From Lutibacter sp. (lineage in GTDB: Bacteria > Bacteroidota > Bacteroidia > Flavobacteriales > Flavobacteriaceae), in NCBI GenBank assembly GCA_002733285.1, contig NVVE01000008.1:121343-126384 (forward strand): 5,042 nt of DNA, given 5' to 3'. Of the stretch, positions 1 to 5,042 are shown in pieces. Under the pieces are notes generated by a model, which worked only from the letters and a program-made list of their open reading frames with translations, had not been told where the DNA came from and did no database searches. Positions within the stretch are counted from its first letter, which is position 1. Each line of letters starts with the position of its first letter. The translations under genes and the position numbers were made by a program.

Positions 1-390
1 GCCTATATGAGAATGGCTTTTGAGTGGGCAAAATTATCGTATTGTGACAGAAAACAAGTTGGTGCATTGATAGTGAAAGAACGAATGATAATTTCAGATG
101 GATTTAATGGAACTCCTACGGGATTTGAAAACTGTTGTGAAGAAGAAGGAATGACAAAGTGGTATGTTTTACACGCAGAAGCAAATGCAATATTAAAAGT
201 TGCAAGTTCAACACAATCTTGTAAAGATTCAACGTTATATATTACCTTATCACCTTGTAAAGAATGTAGTAAATTAATACATCAATCAGGAATAAAAAGA
301 GTCGTATATGCAACAGCATATAAAGATACTACTGGGCTTGACTTTTTAGAAAAAGCAGGAGTTGAATTAATGCATCTTAAAAATTTATAA
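1..390 (+). CDS. Deoxycytidylate (dCMP) deaminase, 5'-truncated by the window edge
   Basis: Zinc-dependent cytosolic deaminase expected to convert dCMP to dUMP, the substrate of thymidylate synthase. Seen: the zinc/catalytic HAE motif (His56 and Glu58, counting from the Met codon at 7) in the context LHAEAN, and the second zinc half-site PCKEC (Cys84, Cys87). An N-terminal stretch VGALIVK and the SDGFNGTPTGFENCC segment are typical of the ComEB/T4-type dCMP deaminase family rather than of free cytidine deaminases. The frame is open to base 1 (codons GCC TAT precede the Met at 7), and in relatives the sequence continues upstream (a tyrosine followed by R-M-A). The Met at 7 is therefore probably internal, and roughly 10-18 N-terminal residues are missing. 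The family is usually about 140-150 residues and 129 are visible. The catalytic core is intact. The stop TAA (388-390) overlaps the start of the next gene, suggesting co-transcription and coupled translation. Substrate specificity is inferred from the family. Confidence 0.93.
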   Translation, partial: AYMRMAFEWAKLSYCDRKQVGALIVKERMIISDGFNGTPTGFENCCEEEGMTKWYVLHAEANAILKVASSTQSCKDSTLYITLSPCKECSKLIHQSGIKRVVYATAYKDTTGLDFLEKAGVELMHLKNL

Positions 391-392
391 TG
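388..392 (+). promoter_or_regulatory. TAATG stop/start overlap (translational coupling)
   Basis: The deaminase stop TAA (388-390) shares its last A with the ATG (390-392) of the S41 protease gene. No Shine-Dalgarno-like purine stretch is visible just upstream (the preceding bases read AAAAATTTAT). The protease is therefore probably translated by termination-reinitiation or by the A/T-rich leader mode usual in Bacteroidota. Coupling is an inference from geometry. Confidence 0.7.
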
Positions 393-2015
393 ACAAGAAG
401 AAAAGCAAGTATACCATTTTTTATAGGATTAGCGATTGCCATAGGAATTCTTATTGGAAGTACTTTTAACTATAAAAATAAATCAGTTTTATTTAGTACT
501 AATTCAAATGAAATTAAAATTAAAAAACTCATTAACTACATACAATATGATTATGTAGATAAAGTTGATACTGACAGTTTATTAGATGCTGCTATTACCA
601 ATATGTTAGCAAAACTGGATCCACACTCTGTATATATTCCCAAAGAAGAATTACAACGCGTCACTGAAAATATGCAAGGAAAATTTGTAGGAATTGGGGT
701 GTCATTTTTGATGCATGAAGATTCGGTAGTTGTTACAAGCGTAATTAAAGGTGGTCCAAGTGAAAAAGTGGGGATTAAGGCTGGAGATAGAATTATTGTT
801 GCTAATAATGATACATTATTTGGTAAAAGTATTTTGAATAAAGCAGGTGTTGAGACTAATGACAGAAGTTCTATAAGAAGTAGAAAGATTAGCGATGCAG
901 TCATGAGATCTCTAAAAGGTGAACCAGAAACCAGTGTAGATATCTCTGTTTACAGACGTTCAATGGATGAGGTTTTAGAAATTACTATTGCAAGAGGTGA
1001 AGTTTCTATAAAAAGCGTTTCTTCATATTATATGATTAATGAAACCTTGGGGTATATTAATATTGATCGTTTTGCAAGAACTACTTATGATGAATTTAAA
1101 ATCGGGTTGGATGAACTAATTTCTAAAGGAATGAATGCCCTAGTATTAGATCTTAGAGGAAACCCAGGAGGATTTATGGATATTGCCAATAGTATTATTG
1201 ATGAGTTTTTAGAAGACGGCAAACTCATCGTTTTTACTAAAAACAAAAATGGTGAAGTTGACAAATCGTATGCCACTAGTGATGGCGATTTTGAAGATGG
1301 TAAAGTGTATGTATTAATCAATCAAAATTCAGCCTCAGCAAGCGAAATAGTTGCAGGTGCCCTACAAGATAATGACAAAGGAATTATTGTTGGACGTCGT
1401 TCTTTTGGAAAAGGATTGGTACAACAGGAAATGGATTTAGGTGATGGCTCAGCAGTTAGGCTTACAACCTCTCGTTATTATACACCTACTGGGAGGTCAA
1501 TTCAAAAACCATACAGTAAAAAGGATGCTAAAAAATATGGTAACGATTATATTGAAAGGATTCACAATGGAGAACTAATAAATAAGGATAGTATAAAAGT
1601 AGATGATCATTTAAAATTTATCACTCCAAAAGGGAAAATTGTTTATGGAGGAGGTGGTATTATCCCTGATGTTTTTGTCCCGATTGATACAGTAAACACG
1701 TACAGCAGTAAGTTATTTGGAAGATTGAATGGGTTTGTATTTAAATATATAGATAACCATAGAGAAGAAATGAATAAATGGGAGTTGAATAAATTTGTTG
1801 AAGAATTTGACAAAAACAATAAAATTTTCGATCAGTATACAAATCAATTAGATTTAAATTCTCCACTTTTTCCAAAGACAAGTGAGAATTTAAAAATATA
1901 CTTGAAAGCTATTATGGCTAGAAATTTATTTGATGAAACAGGTTATTTTATGGTTACTCAACAAAAAGATAATATGATTTTAAAAGTATTAGAATTAGAA
2001 AAAAGTACAAATTAG
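390..2015 (+). CDS. S41 family peptidase (C-terminal/tail-specific processing protease, CtpA-like)
   Basis: Serine protease with a Ser-Lys dyad, expected to act in the periplasm on C-termini of envelope proteins. Seen, in order: a basic start (MTRRK) and a hydrophobic segment at residues 8-24, acting as signal anchor or signal peptide with no lipobox Cys; a helical N-terminal part with LDPHSVYIP (76-84); a PDZ domain at about 95-200 (GKFVGIGVSF 97-106, AGDRI 131-135); and the S41 core with LDLRGNPGG (253-261). SASASEI (314-320) carries the probable nucleophile Ser316, and GRRSFGKG (335-342) carries Lys341. The 25-residue Ser-Lys spacing matches E. coli Prc. A C-terminal region at about 370-541, beginning GRSIQKPY and containing YGGGGIIPD, is characteristic of Bacteroidota homologues, and 541 residues is a normal length there. 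The PDZ domain has about 20 extra residues between AGDRI and LKGEPET. The ATG at 390 overlaps the deaminase TAA by one base, and the next in-frame Met is residue 72, beyond the membrane segment, so this start is well supported. Physiological substrates are unknown. Confidence 0.95.
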   Translation: MTRRKASIPFFIGLAIAIGILIGSTFNYKNKSVLFSTNSNEIKIKKLINYIQYDYVDKVDTDSLLDAAITNMLAKLDPHSVYIPKEELQRVTENMQGKFVGIGVSFLMHEDSVVVTSVIKGGPSEKVGIKAGDRIIVANNDTLFGKSILNKAGVETNDRSSIRSRKISDAVMRSLKGEPETSVDISVYRRSMDEVLEITIARGEVSIKSVSSYYMINETLGYINIDRFARTTYDEFKIGLDELISKGMNALVLDLRGNPGGFMDIANSIIDEFLEDGKLIVFTKNKNGEVDKSYATSDGDFEDGKVYVLINQNSASASEIVAGALQDNDKGIIVGRRSFGKGLVQQEMDLGDGSAVRLTTSRYYTPTGRSIQKPYSKKDAKKYGNDYIERIHNGELINKDSIKVDDHLKFITPKGKIVYGGGGIIPDVFVPIDTVNTYSSKLFGRLNGFVFKYIDNHREEMNKWELNKFVEEFDKNNKIFDQYTNQLDLNSPLFPKTSENLKIYLKAIMARNLFDETGYFMVTQQKDNMILKVLELEKSTN

Positions 2016-2048
2016 AAGGAATATGTATCTTTAAGCACTTAACTATCA

Positions 2049-2057
2049 TAAATTTTG
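2049..2057 (+). promoter_or_regulatory. TTG start codon of lpxH, pinned by an upstream in-frame stop
   Basis: In the lpxH frame the codons read TAA (2049-2051), ATT (2052-2054), TTG (2055-2057), ACA. The only possible initiators upstream of the catalytic SDQHFG motif are TTG, or less likely ATT. An A sits at -3 and the leader is A/T-rich. The AGAAGGA at 2014-2020 is too far away (over 30 bases) to act as a ribosome binding site for this start. Confidence 0.8.
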
Positions 2058-2804
2058 ACAACCAACAAAAAAATATACTTCGCTTCTGATCAGCATTTCG
2101 GAGCTCCTACAGTTGAATTAAGTAAAATTCGCGAGCAAAAGTTTATAAATTGGTTAGATACTATAAAAAATAGTGCTGAAGTAATCTTTTTATTAGGTGA
2201 TTTATTCGATTTTTGGTTTGAATATAAAAAAGTTGTACCCAAAGGTTTTGTACGGGTGTTAGGAAAGCTTGCAGAGTTAAGAGATAGTGGAATACAAATT
2301 CATTTTTTTGTTGGAAATCACGATCTCTGGATGCGAGATTATTTTGAAAACGAATTAAATATCCCAGTATATCGAAAACCGAAAGAATTTTCATTTAACA
2401 ATAAAACCTTTTTAATTGGTCATGGTGATGGCTTAGGCCCAGGAGATAAAGGGTATAAAAGAATGAAAAAAGTGTTTACCAATCCTATTGCTAAATGGGT
2501 TTTTAGATGGCTGCATCCAGATATAGGAATTCGTTTAGCTCAATATATATCTTTAAAAAACAAGCTTATTTCGGGGGAAGAAGATGTTAAATATCTTGGT
2601 GAAGATAATGAATGGTTGGTACAATATTGTAAAAAGAAATTAACGGAAAAACAGTATGATTATTTTGTATTTGGTCATCGTCACTTACCTCTTGAAATAC
2701 CAATTACTGAAAATTCTATGTATATAAATACCGGAGATTGGATAACTCATTTTACCTATGGAGAATTTGACAAGGAACAATTAGTATTAAAATATTACAA
2801 CTAA
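2055..2804 (+). CDS. lpxH: LpxH-type UDP-2,3-diacylglucosamine diphosphatase (calcineurin-like phosphoesterase)
   Basis: Predicted two-metal phosphoesterase. The LpxH reaction hydrolyses UDP-2,3-diacylglucosamine to lipid X and UMP at the inner membrane, the fourth step of lipid A synthesis. Seen: all metal-site motifs of the calcineurin-like fold in order, namely SDQHFG (Asp12, His14), GDLFDFW (Asp49), GNHD (Asn88, His89, Asp90), GHGD (His123) and GHRH (His208, His210), followed by NTGDW. A helical, basic insertion between GHGD and GHRH (about 126-190, including KRMKKVF and RWLHPD) corresponds to the cap that holds the acyl chains in LpxH. The length of 249 is close to E. coli LpxH (240). 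The start is TTG: an in-frame TAA lies at 2049-2051, no ATG occurs in frame until residue 93, and the first catalytic motif is already at residue 12. The GNHD motif differs from the GNRD of classical LpxH, so the protein could be an LpxH2-like paralogue; the exact substrate is less certain than the fold. It lies 39 bases after the protease gene with no clear promoter, so it is probably in the same operon. The stop codon lies inside the terminator palindrome. Confidence 0.85.
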   Translation: MTTNKKIYFASDQHFGAPTVELSKIREQKFINWLDTIKNSAEVIFLLGDLFDFWFEYKKVVPKGFVRVLGKLAELRDSGIQIHFFVGNHDLWMRDYFENELNIPVYRKPKEFSFNNKTFLIGHGDGLGPGDKGYKRMKKVFTNPIAKWVFRWLHPDIGIRLAQYISLKNKLISGEEDVKYLGEDNEWLVQYCKKKLTEKQYDYFVFGHRHLPLEIPITENSMYINTGDWITHFTYGEFDKEQLVLKYYN

Positions 2805-2836
2805 AAAAAGAGGCTTGCAAGCCTCTTTTTTTAGTT
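2799..2836. terminator. Bidirectional intrinsic terminator, perfect 38-bp palindrome
   Basis: The two 19-base arms (2799-2817 and 2818-2836) are exact reverse complements. The core is GAGGCTTGCAAGCCTC (2810-2825), flanked by seven A (2803-2809) and seven T (2826-2832). Transcripts from either side therefore form a GAGGC/GCCTC hairpin followed by a U-run. It lies between the converging lpxH and TonB-receptor genes and can end both units. The left arm includes the last lpxH sense codon (AAC, 2799-2801) and its stop TAA (2802-2804). Confidence 0.93.
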
Positions 2837-2855
2837 TAATAATTAGTTGTTATTT

Positions 2856-5042
2856 TTAGAACTTGAAACTAAAGTTAACACTATAGTTAGCGCCTTTGAA
2901 TCCCATTTGAGTTACCTCTGAGCTATAAAGGAATCGTCCTCCTGCACTTCTAAGGTTTTGATCTAAAACATCTGGATAAACATCAAATAAGTTATTTGCG
3001 TTTACAGTAACAGAAAATTTATCATCAAAATTATATCCTAAAATTAAATCGGTAATAATTTTAGAAGAATGCACTTGATCAAGGTTTGGATCAACATCGT
3101 CAAAAACGGTTACCTCTCCAAAGCTAGTATTGTTTAAGCCTACATTGAATTTATCACCTTTATATGTTAAACCAAGTAATATTTTATTTTTTGGTCTAGC
3201 ATCAGTAATTCTTCCAGCTTCTCTACGGTTAAAAATTTCGTATCCACCAGCTTCTAAAGTTGTAGGGTTTGCAATAGCACCATCGACCTCGGTTTTATTA
3301 AAGTTTGCAGCTAAATTTGCTCCAAACCCATTATTGCCTCTATAATTTAATACAATATCAGCTCCTGTAGTTTTAGTGTTTACAGCATTTATAAAGAATT
3401 GTACCGCTAATACATCATTATCCAATAAAATTTGTTCAACCTGATCTGAACCATCTAAGCTCCCATCAATAGATTTAATTTGAGAAGAGAATAATACTCT
3501 ATCTTTCACTTTAATATTGTATAAATCAACCGACAATGAAAGATTATTAGTTAATTTAGAAGTAGTACCAAATGAAAAGTTGTTAGAAGTTTCTGCACTT
3601 AAATTAGGAACTCCTAAAGCAACAACTGCAGGATTGTCATTTGCTAAAGTTCCTTGTAATTGTGGATCAGCAAAACCGGGTACAATTATGTATTGAGATA
3701 AGGTAATATGTCTTTGGTGCAATGAAGGTGCTCTAAAACCAGTACTAGCAGATGCTCTTACGGCTGTTCTATTTCCAATTTTATATCTACTATTCAATTT
3801 CCAAGAGGTATTACTTCCGAAATCTGAAAAATCTTCATAACGTACTGCACCTCCTATTAAAAAGGATTCAGTAATATCGTAATCTAAACCAGCATAGGTA
3901 GCAAAACTTGTTCTATCCCAGCTCCCAGCTTCTGCAGGCTTAATTCCAGCAAAAGAATCAGATCCACCACCATAGTAAGAGAAAGGATCTCCTTCATTAG
4001 CCTGATACATATCTTTTTTAGATTCAAAACCAAAATACAAACTCACTTGTTCATTGAAAACTTTACTAAAATCTAAATTTCCAATTACATTACTAAATAC
4101 GTAACCACCTGGGTTAAATGTTCTAGGAGACCAACCATGGTCAGCTAAATAATCTCTATTTACAGAGCGGTTTACGGTATAATCAACAGAGTTTCTTCCG
4201 TATGTTAAACTTAAATCAGTATTAAAACCACCTAATATAAATTTAAGACCAGCAGCACTGATATTATCCTTTATATCCACTTCAAAAGTTGGGTGGTATC
4301 CTTCAAAACTTCCAGCAGGAGTTATAAACTCAGAAGCCTCAACATCACCTCTCCAATATGGAGCTCTATAATACGCAAAACTTCTACCATCTCTTTTTGT
4401 AAACCCGTGAAATGTATAAAAATCTACATCATCACTAATAGGATACGTAATATTAACCATCACATCTGTTTTGGTTAAATCTGGTTGACCAACAATCATT
4501 CCTAATTCAGGGTTGTTAGTTGCCCAATCTACCCAGTTTTGTTGTGGGTTGCTACCTAAATCAGCTGTTCCAGGAGAACCAGCCCTATTAGTAAACTCTT
4601 GAGTGTAATAACCGGCTGTAAAATTTACATGACCTTTACCTCCAATACTAAAAGTAGTATTAAAATCTGTTCCAAAATTAAACCCATCACCTTCTGCTGT
4701 AATCCCTGTTTTAGCTGTAACTTCAGCGTATTCAGATTTTTCTTTTAAAATAATGTTAATTACACCTGCAATGGCATCAGATCCATATTGTGCAGATGCA
4801 CCATCTCTTAAAACCTCTACTCTTGCAATAGCAGCAGTTGGAATACTTTTTAAATCAACCCCTACTTCACCTTTACCAGGTGTACCGTTTAAATAAATTT
4901 GAGCACTTTGATTTTTACGTTTCCCGTTTACTAAAACCAATGTTCTACTAGGACCTAACCCTCTTAAATCTGCAGGGTCAAAATGGGCAGTTGCATCTGA
5001 GATAGCTTGATTTGCCGAATTAAAAGACGGCACTTTGTAAGC
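2856..5042 (-). CDS. TonB-dependent outer-membrane receptor, 5'-truncated by the window edge
   Basis: Outer-membrane active transporter, energised by TonB-ExbB-ExbD, for a ligand that cannot be read from the sequence. Residues are counted from the Val codon at 5033-5031. Seen: most of a plug domain (1-97) with PSFNS, DPADLRGLGPSRTLVLVNGKR (split around residues 19-39), IPTAAIARVEVLRDGASAQYG and SDAIAGVINI, which are hallmarks of the plug. A 22-strand-type barrel follows (about 98-725), rich in alternating aromatic/polar strands, with STGFRAPSL (430-438), a LSAETSNNFSFG strand (478-489), NANNLFDVYPD (678-688) and a C-terminal Phe725 after VNFSFK, the usual sorting signal for outer-membrane barrels. 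The frame stays open to base 5042 (codons for A-Y-K precede the Val), so the GTG at 5033-5031 is not the start. The signal peptide, any carboxypeptidase-like domain and the TonB box lie outside. No SusD-like gene follows, because the next gene downstream is the convergent lpxH, so this is not a SusC member of a SusC/SusD pair with SusD in the usual place. It is reading-frame intact. The promoter is outside the window. Confidence 0.95.
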   Translation of the reverse strand, partial: AYKVPSFNSANQAISDATAHFDPADLRGLGPSRTLVLVNGKRKNQSAQIYLNGTPGKGEVGVDLKSIPTAAIARVEVLRDGASAQYGSDAIAGVINIILKEKSEYAEVTAKTGITAEGDGFNFGTDFNTTFSIGGKGHVNFTAGYYTQEFTNRAGSPGTADLGSNPQQNWVDWATNNPELGMIVGQPDLTKTDVMVNITYPISDDVDFYTFHGFTKRDGRSFAYYRAPYWRGDVEASEFITPAGSFEGYHPTFEVDIKDNISAAGLKFILGGFNTDLSLTYGRNSVDYTVNRSVNRDYLADHGWSPRTFNPGGYVFSNVIGNLDFSKVFNEQVSLYFGFESKKDMYQANEGDPFSYYGGGSDSFAGIKPAEAGSWDRTSFATYAGLDYDITESFLIGGAVRYEDFSDFGSNTSWKLNSRYKIGNRTAVRASASTGFRAPSLHQRHITLSQYIIVPGFADPQLQGTLANDNPAVVALGVPNLSAETSNNFSFGTTSKLTNNLSLSVDLYNIKVKDRVLFSSQIKSIDGSLDGSDQVEQILLDNDVLAVQFFINAVNTKTTGADIVLNYRGNNGFGANLAANFNKTEVDGAIANPTTLEAGGYEIFNRREAGRITDARPKNKILLGLTYKGDKFNVGLNNTSFGEVTVFDDVDPNLDQVHSSKIITDLILGYNFDDKFSVTVNANNLFDVYPDVLDQNLRSAGGRFLYSSEVTQMGFKGANYSVNFSFKF

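Noticed and set aside
551..904. Open frames on the - strand within the S41 protease gene (551-904 and 1085-1321) and within lpxH (2161-2394).
   Set aside because: They lie antisense to well-conserved coding sequence, show low-complexity Ser/Leu-rich or hydrophobic translations with no recognisable motif, and are shadows of real genes.
2026..2033. TATCTTTA resembling the Bacteroidota -7 promoter element (TAnnTTTG) upstream of lpxH.
   Set aside because: The final G is missing and no TTG/TTTG -33 element is visible at suitable distance upstream. The gap is only 39 bases, and co-transcription with the protease gene is simpler.
2023..2034. Three-codon mini-ORF (ATG TAT CTT TAA) preceded by AGAAGGA at 2014-2020 in the gap before lpxH, as a possible leader peptide.
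   Set aside because: The purine stretch overlaps the protease stop and lies only two bases from the ATG, too close for a ribosome site. The frame differs from lpxH, and such short ORFs arise easily by chance in A/T-rich gaps.
2031..2042. Small inverted repeat TTAAG-CA-CTTAA in the gap between the protease gene and lpxH.
   Set aside because: Five-base A/T-rich arms with a two-base loop cannot form a stable terminator and no T-run follows. It is expected by chance in this composition.
2838..2854. AATAA/TTATT inverted repeat beside the terminator, near the end of the receptor gene.
   Set aside because: Only weak A/T pairs; the neighbouring 38-bp palindrome fully explains termination here.
3130..3345. 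Open frames on the + strand inside the receptor gene (3130-3345 and 4293-4478).
   Set aside because: Both are antisense to the intact receptor frame and have no recognisable domain or independent gene context.
5031..5033. GTG at 5033-5031 (- strand) as the receptor start codon.
   Set aside because: It falls inside the conserved plug domain and the frame stays open to the window edge; a receptor starting there would lack the signal peptide and the first part of the plug.
1..5042. Search for a mobile element, CRISPR array, tRNA/rRNA, riboswitch, defence module or horizontally acquired island.
   Set aside because: No repeats of array type, terminal inverted repeats, transposase motifs or structured RNA candidates were seen. 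Coding sequence covers nearly the whole window and base composition looks even, so the region appears to be ordinary core genome.

Overview
The window is A+T-rich bacterial DNA that reads as a chromosomal segment of a flavobacterium (Bacteroidota, Flavobacteriia, probably Flavobacteriaceae). The evidence is the protein sequences themselves: the Flavobacteria-type S41 protease and LpxH-like phosphoesterase, and a large TonB-dependent receptor ending in an aromatic residue. There are no clear Shine-Dalgarno sequences at usable spacing before the starts, which also fits this group. The assignment comes from recognition of the families, not from a database search.

Layout: three genes run left to right on the + strand. 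First is the 3' part of a deoxycytidylate deaminase (1-390, start lies before the window). Next is a membrane-anchored S41/C-terminal processing protease (390-2015), whose ATG overlaps the deaminase stop by one base. After a 39-base gap comes a calcineurin-like phosphoesterase of the LpxH type (2055-2804), which starts with TTG. They are probably one transcription unit, ended by a perfect 38-bp palindrome (2799-2836) that also contains the lpxH stop codon. Converging on it from the right, on the - strand, is a TonB-dependent outer-membrane receptor (2856-5042) whose 5' end lies beyond the window. The palindrome has an A-run on one side and a T-run on the other, so it can serve as a terminator for both converging units.

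The genes do not form one pathway. The deaminase feeds dUMP/dTTP synthesis, the protease does envelope quality control or processing, the phosphoesterase probably acts in lipid A synthesis, and the receptor takes up an unidentified ligand across the outer membrane. No mobile element, CRISPR array, RNA gene or clear defence system is visible. This looks like an ordinary core-genome region. The points worth a second look are the forced TTG start, the GNHD (rather than GNRD) motif in the LpxH-like protein, an extra stretch of about 20 residues in the protease PDZ domain, and the stop-codon-containing bidirectional terminator.
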